A stretch of 36,361 nucleotides of DNA from Lachnospiraceae bacterium (GTDB taxonomy: Bacteria > Bacillota > Clostridia > Lachnospirales > Lachnospiraceae). The notes beneath the pieces were generated by a model. That model ran no database searches. It was given only the letters and a program-made list of their open reading frames with translations, and had not been told where the DNA came from. The translations under genes were made by a program, and so were the position numbers. The stretch covers positions 1 through 36,361 of the forward strand of contig JAFVEU010000075.1 in NCBI GenBank assembly GCA_017475845.1, in the 5' to 3' direction. Below are positions 23,766-31,326 of this stretch, in pieces; the stretch's first letter is position 1, and each line of letters begins with the position of its first letter.

Positions 23766-24745
23766 ATATGAGTATGAGTGTTGTCAGGAATAAGTTATTG
23801 TTGTTTACAGTCTTCATCATGGCTGTCCTGCTTTTTACCGGAGCAGAGGGAAGGCTTAACAGCGCCTTCGGAGCGGAAAAGAATGTGGTCACCACAGGAA
23901 GTAATGTCCGTCTCCGTTCATCGGCATCCCTTGAGGGAGATATACTGGCTTCCCTTCCAAAGGGCACATCCCTTAAGGAGACCGGAAGAAGCGGAGAGTG
24001 GGCTAATGTGATCTGTAACGGAAAGCAGGGCTATGTGAACACTCAGTTCCTTGCGGAGGTCACGGCCCTTCCCAATCCCTCTGCTGTAACGGCAGCTGTT
24101 CCCCAGCCGGCTGTACAGACCGGAGGTCACATAGTATGTATCGATCCGGGCCATCAGGCTAAGGGAGACAGCAGGAAAGAGCCCAACGGACCCGGTTCGG
24201 GGGTAATGAAGGCCAGGGTCACCGGAGGCACCCATGGATCGGTATCAGGCCTGTATGAGTATCAGCTTACCCTCTCTGTGGCGGAGGCTCTGAAAAACGA
24301 GCTCACCTCCAGAGGATATACGGTTTATATGACAAGGACCGGACATGACGTGAATATAAGCAATATGGAAAGAGCCCAGTACGCAGCAAGCGTGGGTGCA
24401 GAGATCTCGGTAAGGCTTCATGCCAACGGTTCCTCGAACCCGGCAGTGTCCGGGGCCCTTGCCCTTGCCCCTTCGGCTGCAAATCCTTACGTGGCTGGGA
24501 TAGCCGCAAGCAGCCAGAGCCTTTCATCAAAGGTGCTTTCGGGCTACTGCGCCGCCACCGGCATGGCAAATAAAGGAGTCCAGGCAAATGACACCATGAC
24601 GGGAATAAACTGGTGTACCATGCCCGTTACCATAATAGAGATGGGCTTTATGACAAATCCTTCGGATGATGCGAATATGGCTAATCCCGATTTCCAGAAA
24701 AAGATGGCTAAGGGCATTGCAGACGGGATAGATGCCTATTTCTGA
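23762..24745 (+). CDS. secreted N-acetylmuramoyl-L-alanine amidase with SH3 domain
   Basis: This 327-residue exported protein has a signal peptide (about 1-38), a bacterial SH3 domain (about 40-100, with NVRLRSSASLEGDIL and GKQGYVNTQFL), a short Pro/Ala linker and a C-terminal Amidase_3 domain (about 122-327). The zinc and catalytic residues are visible in CIDPGHQ, SGLYEYQL, VRLHANGS and TIIEMGFMTNP. It would trim peptidoglycan stem peptides. The ATG overlaps the glutamine synthetase stop (ATGA), tying a cell-wall hydrolase to nitrogen assimilation. It is the second amidase of this fold in the window; it is far shorter than the one at 10416 and carries different targeting modules. Confidence 0.92.
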   Translation: MNMSMSVVRNKLLLFTVFIMAVLLFTGAEGRLNSAFGAEKNVVTTGSNVRLRSSASLEGDILASLPKGTSLKETGRSGEWANVICNGKQGYVNTQFLAEVTALPNPSAVTAAVPQPAVQTGGHIVCIDPGHQAKGDSRKEPNGPGSGVMKARVTGGTHGSVSGLYEYQLTLSVAEALKNELTSRGYTVYMTRTGHDVNISNMERAQYAASVGAEISVRLHANGSSNPAVSGALALAPSAANPYVAGIAASSQSLSSKVLSGYCAATGMANKGVQANDTMTGINWCTMPVTIIEMGFMTNPSDDANMANPDFQKKMAKGIADGIDAYF

Positions 24746-24756
24746 TACCGTCGTAG

Positions 24757-24787
24757 CTGTTTAAGAAACCTTCGGATCCTTGAACAG
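24757..24787 (+). terminator. inverted repeat downstream of the SH3 amidase
   Basis: CTGTTTAAG (24757-24765) pairs with CTTGAACAG (24779-24787), nine pairs including one G-U, around a 13-nt loop. There is no long U-tract after it, so it may be a weak or Rho-assisted terminator or an mRNA-end stabiliser. Confidence 0.4.
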
Positions 24788-24791
24788 TTGC

Positions 24792-24817
24792 CACAAATCT
24801 TGATATCAAAATTTGTG
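24792..24817. repeat. near-perfect palindrome between the SH3 amidase and nrdD
   Basis: The arms CACAAATCTTGA and TCAAAATTTGTG are complementary with one mismatch around a TA centre. It lies just upstream of the nrdD promoter, so it could be an operator or a bidirectional terminator; the sequence does not decide between these. Confidence 0.45.
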
Positions 24818-24829
24818 CAAATTTATGTA

Positions 24830-24858
24830 TTAACAATCAGACCGTTCTCGTTTATATT
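24830..24858 (+). promoter_or_regulatory. sigma-A promoter of nrdD
   Basis: TTAACA (24830-24835) and TATATT (24853-24858) are separated by exactly 17 bp, each a one-base departure from consensus. Transcription would begin near 24865, giving a leader of about 138 nt. Confidence 0.65.
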
Positions 24859-24891
24859 ATTACCAGATGTGGTAGCCGAGAAATAAGCGGG

Positions 24892-24907
24892 ACACAATAT
24901 TTGGTAT
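24892..24907. promoter_or_regulatory. possible NrdR box
   Basis: ACACAATATTTGGTAT agrees with the palindromic NrdR-type box (approximately ACACAATATATTGTGT) at 13 of 16 positions. NrdR represses ribonucleotide reductase genes in many bacteria. Only one box is seen where two are usual, and it lies downstream of the predicted start of transcription, so the call is tentative. Confidence 0.3.
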
Positions 24908-24909
24908 TG

Positions 24910-24985
24910 CGGCCGGGCGCTCCTGGTGCCCGGCTATAGTTTTGCGGATAACAGATCATGGGGCAGGGCTTTTCCCTGCTCTATT
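24910..24985 (+). other. two leader hairpins before nrdD
   Basis: GCCGGGCGC (from 24912) pairs with the GGTGCCCGGC segment ending near 24934, and a second stem GGGCAGGG/CCCTGCTC spans about 24961-24982. The first is followed by a TATAGTTTT tail like an attenuator. The second ends about 10 nt before the ribosome binding site GGGAGG. Confidence 0.35.
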
Positions 24986-25002
24986 GCGGCGGGAGGATAG
25001 TT

Positions 25003-27171
25003 TTGAATATCATTAAGCGTAACGGTAAGGAAGTAGAGTATGACGGCGATAAGATCATCGCGGCCGTGGATAAGGCAAATGCCCAGGTAAGGGAGAATTT
25101 CAGGCTTCTGGATTCCCAGGTAAGGGTGGTTGAGGAAAAGGTCCGCAGGAGGCTTAAGGATCTGGATCATGAGGCAGGAGTAGAGGAAATACAGGACTAC
25201 GTGATCCAGGCCATCCAGGAGGAGGGAGCCTTCAGGGTAGCCACCATATATACCGTGTACCGTTATAAGAGGGAGCTCATAAGAAAGAGCAATACTACGG
25301 ATGACAAGATCCTGACTCTTGTGGAATACGAGAACGAGGATGTGAAGGAGGAGAATTCCAATAAGAATCCCATGGTGGTATCAGTCCAGAGGGATTACGT
25401 TGCGGGAGAAGTGAGCCGTGACCTGACAAGCAGGATCCTTCTGCCGGAGGATGTGGTGGAGGCCCACAGACAGGGGCTCATCCACTTCCATGATTCCGAT
25501 TACTTCGTACAGCATATGTATAACTGCTGTCTGGTGAATTTAGAGGATATGCTCCAGAACGGCACCGTTATCTCTGATACCATGATAGAGAAGCCGAAAA
25601 GCTTTTCCACCGCATGTAATATAGCTACCCAGTGCATCGCCCAGATAGCCAGCTCCCAGTACGGAGGACAGAGCATAACCCTGTCCCACCTGGCTCCCTT
25701 TGTGGATATAAGCAGGCAGAAGTTCAGAAGGGAAGTGGCCGAAGAATTTACTGCAGCGGGTATAGAGGCTACTGAGGAAGAGATCAATTCCGTGGCTGAA
25801 CGCCGTACCAGGGAAGAGATCAAGCACGGGGTCCAGACCATACAGTATCAGGTCACTACCCTTATGACCACCAACGGCCAGGCACCCTTCATCACGGTAT
25901 ATATGTATCTGGACGAGGTTCCCGAGGGGACGGTCCGGGATGATCTGGCCATGATAATAGAGGAGATGCTGAAGCAGCGTATCCGGGGTGTAAAAAATGA
26001 AAAAGGAGTTTACATAACTCCCGCATTTCCGAAGCTTATATATGTTCTTGACGAGGATAACGTCAGTGAGGGAAGCAGATACTGGGATCTGACGGAGCTT
26101 GCGGCCCGGTGTACGGCAAAGCGCATGGTTCCCGATTATATTTCCGCAAAGAAGATGAGGGAGTATAAGAACGGCGATGTGTATCCCTGTATGGGATGCA
26201 GGAGCTTCCTGACACCGGACAGGTTTTCCCCGGAAGGACAGAAGCATAAGTATTACGGCAGATTCAACCAGGGAGTGGTGACCATCAATCTGGTGGACGT
26301 GGCCTGCAGTTCCGGCAGGGATATGGATAAATTCTGGGAAATACTGGATGAGAGGCTGGAGCTCTGCCATAAGGCGTTGAGATGCAGGCACGAGAGGCTT
26401 CTGGGAACCACTTCTGATGTGGCCCCCATACTCTGGCAGTATGGCGCCATAGCCAGACTTGCAAAGGGAGAAAAGATCGACAGGCTTCTTTACGGCGGGT
26501 ATTCCACTATTTCCCTGGGCTATGCAGGTCTCTATGAGATGTGTAAATATATGACCGGGCTTTCCCATACGGATCCCCAGGCAAAGCCCTTTGCCCTGAA
26601 GGTGATGCAGAGGCTCAACGATAAGTGTGCCCAGTGGAAGAAAGCGGAGGATATCGACTATTCCGTATACGGTACTCCCCTGGAGTCCACCACATATAAA
26701 TTTGCTTCCTGCCTTCAGAAGAGGTTCGGGCGTATAAAGGAAGTGACGGATCACAGCTATATAACCAACAGCTATCATGTGAATGTAAGGGAACAGATAG
26801 ACGCATTCACAAAGCTTAAGTTTGAGGCGGATTTTCAGAAGCTTTCCCCGGGAGGAGCCATCAGCTATGTGGAAGTTCCCGATATGTCCGATAATATAGA
26901 TGCGGTTCTCAGCGTAATGAAGTTCATCTATGAGAATATCATGTATGCGGAGCTCAATACCAAGAGTGATTACTGTCAGGTCTGCGGTTATGACGGTGAG
27001 ATAAACGTGGTGACCGACAGCCACGGGAAGCTTATCTGGGAATGTCCCCAGTGCGGTAACCGGGACGAATCAAAGATGAATGTGGCAAGACGTACCTGCG
27101 GGTACATCGGGACCAATTTCTGGAATCAGGGAAGGACCCAGGAGATAAAGGAGAGAGTACTTCACCTGTAG
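25003..27171 (+). CDS. nrdD: anaerobic (class III) ribonucleoside-triphosphate reductase
   Basis: This 722-residue glycyl-radical enzyme reduces ribonucleotides to deoxyribonucleotides without oxygen. An ATP-cone allosteric domain fills about 1-95 (NIIKRNGKEVEYDGDKI). The catalytic barrel follows, and the C-terminus has a four-Cys zinc site (YCQVCGY and ECPQCGN) plus the glycyl-radical motif RRTCGYIG, with the radical glycine at about G700. The start is TTG at 25003: GGGAGG lies at the right distance and translation there begins exactly at the conserved N-terminus. The upstream ATG at 24958 would run through a leader hairpin. The activating enzyme NrdG, often encoded next door, is not downstream. 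It follows a good promoter and a structured leader. Confidence 0.94.
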   Translation: MNIIKRNGKEVEYDGDKIIAAVDKANAQVRENFRLLDSQVRVVEEKVRRRLKDLDHEAGVEEIQDYVIQAIQEEGAFRVATIYTVYRYKRELIRKSNTTDDKILTLVEYENEDVKEENSNKNPMVVSVQRDYVAGEVSRDLTSRILLPEDVVEAHRQGLIHFHDSDYFVQHMYNCCLVNLEDMLQNGTVISDTMIEKPKSFSTACNIATQCIAQIASSQYGGQSITLSHLAPFVDISRQKFRREVAEEFTAAGIEATEEEINSVAERRTREEIKHGVQTIQYQVTTLMTTNGQAPFITVYMYLDEVPEGTVRDDLAMIIEEMLKQRIRGVKNEKGVYITPAFPKLIYVLDEDNVSEGSRYWDLTELAARCTAKRMVPDYISAKKMREYKNGDVYPCMGCRSFLTPDRFSPEGQKHKYYGRFNQGVVTINLVDVACSSGRDMDKFWEILDERLELCHKALRCRHERLLGTTSDVAPILWQYGAIARLAKGEKIDRLLYGGYSTISLGYAGLYEMCKYMTGLSHTDPQAKPFALKVMQRLNDKCAQWKKAEDIDYSVYGTPLESTTYKFASCLQKRFGRIKEVTDHSYITNSYHVNVREQIDAFTKLKFEADFQKLSPGGAISYVEVPDMSDNIDAVLSVMKFIYENIMYAELNTKSDYCQVCGYDGEINVVTDSHGKLIWECPQCGNRDESKMNVARRTCGYIGTNFWNQGRTQEIKERVLHL

Positions 27172-27193
27172 GGGAATCTTCCCGCGGCAGGTG
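27163..27193 (+). terminator. hairpin overlapping the nrdD stop codon
   Basis: CACCTG (27163-27168) pairs with CAGGTG (27188-27193), with GGGA/TCCC nested inside. It lacks a U-tract, so it may only weaken read-through into the kinase gene that starts 64 bp after the nrdD stop. Confidence 0.35.
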
Positions 27194-27234
27194 ATACTTC
27201 AGGACGGAGAATACGAAGATATAAAGACCGGGAT

Positions 27235-29769
27235 ATGGAAAACGATTTCTTTAAAGGCGACAACAGGATAAGGTCCTGGTTTGTGGGAAGGATGGAGGAT
27301 GCCTTTATAGCGGCAGATGACTCCCATGTCTTTTTGGATGCCAATGAACATGCCAAGATGCTCTTCCCCAAACTGAACGGACTGGAACCTGCAGACCTTC
27401 TTCCTGAAGACCTGTGGCCGCTTTTCAGCGATAAGGAAGACCGGATAAGGCTAAAGAACCGCTATTATGAGAAAAGACTGATAAAGGCAGGTGATATGCG
27501 GAGCATAACCTGTCTTATACTGACTGACAGGACAGAACAGGAAGCCGTGATCAAGGAACTGGAGAAGATCAGGGAAGATAAGGAAAACATCGGTATGACC
27601 AAATCCTTATTCCTGTCAAATGTCTCCCATGAGATCCGTACTCATATGAATGCCATCGTGGGAATGTCTGACCTTCTTCTCAAGGAAAACGTTTCACCAA
27701 AGGTCAGAGGCTATCTGGATAACATCAAGGTCTCGGTAGATAATCTCCTCTATATCATAAATGAATTGTTTGATATATCCAGGATCGAGGACGGAAGCCT
27801 GAAGATCGTGGAGGAGGCCTACGAGCCCATGTCGCTGTTTAACGATCTCTCCATGATGTTCATTCATAATATCGGCGATAAGCCGGTGGAGCTTCTCTAT
27901 ACCATCGATTCCGGCATGCCTTCCCGGCTTCATGGAGATGTAAAGAGGATAAGGCAGATAATCATTAATATCGTCAACAACGCCATTCAGTATACAGATT
28001 CCGGTTTTATTTCCGTTTCCGTGACCGTAGAGGAAAGGTATGATGATGACTGCACGCTGTCTTTTTCCATCAGTGACAGCGGCCGGGGCATTAAGGATGA
28101 GGATAAGGGGGCTTTGTTCTATCCTTTCCGCAGGCAGGACAGAGAAAATGAGGACGAAAAGGATGCTCCCGGTCTCGGGTTATCCGTCTGCAGGCAGCTT
28201 GTGAAGCTCATGGGAGGAGAGATAGGGGTTGAGAGCACCTTCGGTGCGGGAAGCAGGTTCTATTTCAGGATCTCCCAGGGAATAGTGGATGACAGGAACG
28301 CAGCTGTCATAAAGGAAAAGGATAAAAAGGTAAGGGTATGGAGTCTTGTTGAGAACAGCTGGCTCAAGGAAAGCCTTTATAAGCTCTGCGGGCAGTACTC
28401 CGTAGATGTTGAGGATTACAGGAGAGAGATGGCGGAGTACGTGGAAAAGGATAAGGAGCATATATTCCTTTTCACGGACAGCATCGGCCTGCTGGAACCC
28501 TATGAGGAGAAGAGCCTCAGCGATTCCGGTGTTCGGATATGTGTGTTAAGGAATCCGGTTTCCGGCGATCCGGTGGATGAAAAAGGGCGGATCCTTATAA
28601 ATAAACCTCTTTACAGTCTGAATTTCTGCCAGGTGTTAAATGGCGCAGCCTCTTACGTAAAGGGTGGTGAGGGAGAGCCGGATTTCACGGCTCCGGAAGC
28701 CAGGATACTCATAGTGGATGACAATGAGATGAATATCCGGGTGGCCCGTGAGCTGCTTTCACCCCTTAAAATGCATATAGATTCCGCGGAAAACGGGAAA
28801 GCCGGCGTGGAGTGTGTTCTGGGGAATAACTATGACCTCATCTTCATGGACCACATGATGCCTGTGATGGACGGAGTGAAGGCCCTGGAGCGGATCCGTG
28901 AGATAAATGACGGAAGATATGCTGAAATACCGGTGATCGCTCTTTCCGCCAATGCTACGGATGAGGCGGAGGAACTGTTCCGGGAGAAGGGCTTTTCGGA
29001 TTTTGTAGCAAAACCCATCCGGGTGAGGGAGCTTATCAAATGCGTTAAAAAATGGCTCCCGGAGAAAAAGATCGTTGAGAATGCAGCAGGAGAAGGCAGC
29101 GGTCGGGAGGATCTTTACCGGAAAAATGAGACAGAGGATACAGCCCGGGCTTTTGAGGACGGGATACCTGAGACCATAGAAGGTATTAATGTGGAGGACG
29201 GTATAAGCTACTGCGGTTCCCCTGCACTGTTCCTTAAGTGTCTGGTGATCTTTTATAAGATAATCGACAAGAAGACCAAGGTGATCACCAAATGCCTGGA
29301 GGATGACCTTGTAAGGGATCTTACCATAGAAGTCCATGCCTTAAAGAATTCGGCCCGGATGATCGGAGCCGGGAAGCTTTCCGAGGATTTCAGGGAACTG
29401 GAACGGATGGGAAATGAAGAGGACCTGGCGGGACTTAAGGAAAAGACCCCGGAGGTATTAAAGCTTTATCAGAGCTACAAGGCGGTCCTTAAGCCCTTCA
29501 GCGAAAAGGATAATAAAAACGCCAGTATTCCCGACAGGGAGAAGTTCATAAATGAACTGGAGCTCATAAAGAAAGCGATAGATGAATTTGATATGGACGG
29601 GGCGGATGAGGCCATGGGGAAGATAAGGGATTATCCGCTGCCGGGAGATCTTAACGATGGTATCATGGAGCTGGACGCGCTTGTTTCCGATTTTGCCATG
29701 GAAGATGTGGTGGCTCTGGCGGATGATCTTATTATACGGGCAAAGGCCATTGAAGACTGGAGCTTATAG
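27235..29769 (+). CDS. hybrid sensor histidine kinase with receiver and Hpt domains
   Basis: This 844-residue cytosolic protein runs a whole phosphorelay in one chain. It has a short PAS-like N-terminal part (about 15-95), a coiled linker, HisKA with phospho-accepting H132 (SHEIRTHMNAIVG), and HATPase_c with NIVNNAIQY, SDSGRGI and GLGLSVCRQL. A second, receiver-like region without clear acidic residues (about 355-475) precedes a true receiver (about 488-605; D495 pocket, D539 acceptor in FMDHMMPVMDG). An Hpt domain with H701 in VHALKNSARMIGA closes the relay. No membrane segment is seen, so the signal is cytoplasmic. The H-box has His137 where Pro is nearly invariant. The downstream two-receiver protein is the likely output. 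Confidence 0.92.
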   Translation: MENDFFKGDNRIRSWFVGRMEDAFIAADDSHVFLDANEHAKMLFPKLNGLEPADLLPEDLWPLFSDKEDRIRLKNRYYEKRLIKAGDMRSITCLILTDRTEQEAVIKELEKIREDKENIGMTKSLFLSNVSHEIRTHMNAIVGMSDLLLKENVSPKVRGYLDNIKVSVDNLLYIINELFDISRIEDGSLKIVEEAYEPMSLFNDLSMMFIHNIGDKPVELLYTIDSGMPSRLHGDVKRIRQIIINIVNNAIQYTDSGFISVSVTVEERYDDDCTLSFSISDSGRGIKDEDKGALFYPFRRQDRENEDEKDAPGLGLSVCRQLVKLMGGEIGVESTFGAGSRFYFRISQGIVDDRNAAVIKEKDKKVRVWSLVENSWLKESLYKLCGQYSVDVEDYRREMAEYVEKDKEHIFLFTDSIGLLEPYEEKSLSDSGVRICVLRNPVSGDPVDEKGRILINKPLYSLNFCQVLNGAASYVKGGEGEPDFTAPEARILIVDDNEMNIRVARELLSPLKMHIDSAENGKAGVECVLGNNYDLIFMDHMMPVMDGVKALERIREINDGRYAEIPVIALSANATDEAEELFREKGFSDFVAKPIRVRELIKCVKKWLPEKKIVENAAGEGSGREDLYRKNETEDTARAFEDGIPETIEGINVEDGISYCGSPALFLKCLVIFYKIIDKKTKVITKCLEDDLVRDLTIEVHALKNSARMIGAGKLSEDFRELERMGNEEDLAGLKEKTPEVLKLYQSYKAVLKPFSEKDNKNASIPDREKFINELELIKKAIDEFDMDGADEAMGKIRDYPLPGDLNDGIMELDALVSDFAMEDVVALADDLIIRAKAIEDWSL

Positions 29770-29823
29770 TAAATGATAAAGGGATTGCAAAACAATTCGC
29801 AGGTTTGACGGGAGTTGGTCTGT

Positions 29824-30606
29824 ATGTTTGAAAAGAATGCATTGATCATAAGAAATATCGAAGGCTTTCTTACAGGTTCCCTGGAGAGAAGTCTTTCGGA
29901 AAAAAAGATAACTGTCAAAAAGATAGGGCCGGATGTGGATGAAATAAGGCGTTACGGCGAGAATGCGGATGCCATCATCCTCTACGTGGGCCACGGCATA
30001 CATGAAAAGACGGAAGCCATGGTCTATTTAAAGGACCTGGGAATAGAGCAGGGTATGCCGATCTTCCTTATCGACGGAGATGAGGGGCTTGCGGAGATAA
30101 AGCAGCTTATCCCCGAGGCTGCGATCACACAGACCTTTACCCATCCCGTGGATATCAAGGAAGCCACGGCCATGATCAACAACTGCATCCTTCAGAACGA
30201 CAATACCAACAGAAGGAAGATACTGGTGGTGGATGATTCCGGGCCCATGCTGAGAAACCTGAGGGAGTGGCTTGGGGGAAAGTACAAGGTCATCCCTGCC
30301 AATTCCGGAGCCATGGCCATGAAATACATAAGCAGGGAACTGCCGGATCTTATCCTTTTGGATTATGAGATGCCTGTGGTAAACGGGAAGCAGGTACTTG
30401 AAATGATAAGAACGGAGGTGGATTTCCAGTCCATCCCGGTGATATTCCTTACCAGCAGGAATGATAAGGAAAGCGTGGCGTCGGTAATGGCTCTCCGGCC
30501 ACAGGGATATCTCTTAAAGACCCTGCCGCCGGAGGAGATAATAAACAGTATAGACGACTTCTTCGTGAAGCTTGAAAATGAGGAAAAGCAGAAGAAGCTC
30601 TGGTGA
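29824..30606 (+). CDS. two-receiver response regulator without output domain
   Basis: This 260-residue protein has two receiver-like halves. The C-terminal one (about 132-250) is complete: acidic pocket D137-D138 in LVVDDS, acceptor D180 in LLDYEMPVVNG, and K232 in YLLKTLPP. The N-terminal half (about 1-125) has the same pattern of strands but lacks the acidic pocket (NALIIRN) and the acceptor (AIILYVGHG), so it cannot be phosphorylated in the usual way. There is no DNA-binding or enzymatic domain; it probably acts by protein contact or as a relay. The ATG at 29824 has GGGAG nine bases upstream; a TTG at 29815 is an alternative. It follows the hybrid kinase by 54 bp. Confidence 0.87.
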   Translation: MFEKNALIIRNIEGFLTGSLERSLSEKKITVKKIGPDVDEIRRYGENADAIILYVGHGIHEKTEAMVYLKDLGIEQGMPIFLIDGDEGLAEIKQLIPEAAITQTFTHPVDIKEATAMINNCILQNDNTNRRKILVVDDSGPMLRNLREWLGGKYKVIPANSGAMAMKYISRELPDLILLDYEMPVVNGKQVLEMIRTEVDFQSIPVIFLTSRNDKESVASVMALRPQGYLLKTLPPEEIINSIDDFFVKLENEEKQKKLW

Positions 30607-30608
30607 GC

Positions 30609-31322
30609 TTAAGCTTCGCTGCTCTCAAATTTGTATCCTATTCCCCAGACGGTGGAGATCCTCCAGGATTCATGGTCCTTAAGCTTTTCCCGGAGGCGCT
30701 TTATGTGTACGTCCACTGTTCTGGTGTCCCCGATATATTCATATCCCCAGATGTGATCCAAAAGCTGCTCCCTGGTAAAGACCTGATTAGGAGACGAAGC
30801 CAGGAAATAAAGGAGCTCCAGCTCCTTTGGAGGCATATCCAACGTTTTCCCGCAGTATAAAACGGAATAATTGGTGAGGTTGATGACGAGATCCGTGTAC
30901 TCCACCTTTTTTATATCCGATCCCGGCTTTTCCTGAGGTTTGGCGGCAGATTGGGAAGTCCTGCGCAGCACGGCCTTTGCCCTGGCGATAAGTTCCTTTG
31001 AATCAAAGGGCTTCTCCATATAGTCGTCGGCACCGAGTTCAAGTCCCAGCACCTTATCAAAGACCTCACCCTTGGCGGAGATCATTATTATGGGTACCTG
31101 TGATCTTGTACGTATCTCCCTGCATACCTGATATCCGTCTATGCCGGGGAGCATAAGGTCTAAAAGGATAAGATCCGGTTCGTAGGTGGAGAATTCCCTT
31201 AAAGCGTTCTCTCCGTCATTTACGATCCTGGTATCAAAGCATTCCTTTGTAAAATAAAGAGAGATAAGCTCTGCGATATTATTGTCGTCATCTACGATAA
31301 GAACCTTTTGTTTGTCAACCAT
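30609..31322 (-). CDS. OmpR/PhoB-family response regulator
   Basis: This 237-residue DNA-binding regulator has a receiver (about 1-120) with acidic pocket D11-D13, acceptor D55 in LILLDLMLPGIDG and K104 in YMEKPFD. A winged-helix domain (about 140-235) carries MPPKELELLYFLA, FTREQLLDHIWGYEY and RTVDVHIKRLREKL. These are the marks of the PhoB/WalR branch. No sensor kinase lies beside it on this strand. Its ribosome binding site AAGGAG is formed by the last codons of mutS2, whose stop is 4 bp upstream, so it is translated from the mutS2 message. It ends 2 bp from the stop of the plus-strand two-receiver protein. Confidence 0.93.
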   Translation of the reverse strand: MVDKQKVLIVDDDNNIAELISLYFTKECFDTRIVNDGENALREFSTYEPDLILLDLMLPGIDGYQVCREIRTRSQVPIIMISAKGEVFDKVLGLELGADDYMEKPFDSKELIARAKAVLRRTSQSAAKPQEKPGSDIKKVEYTDLVINLTNYSVLYCGKTLDMPPKELELLYFLASSPNQVFTREQLLDHIWGYEYIGDTRTVDVHIKRLREKLKDHESWRISTVWGIGYKFESSEA

Positions 31323-31326
31323 TTTT

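Noticed and set aside
25540..27024. Minus-strand 494-codon frame
   Set aside because: It lies wholly inside nrdD, whose domains and motifs are complete; the reverse frame shows no recognisable domain or ribosome binding site.
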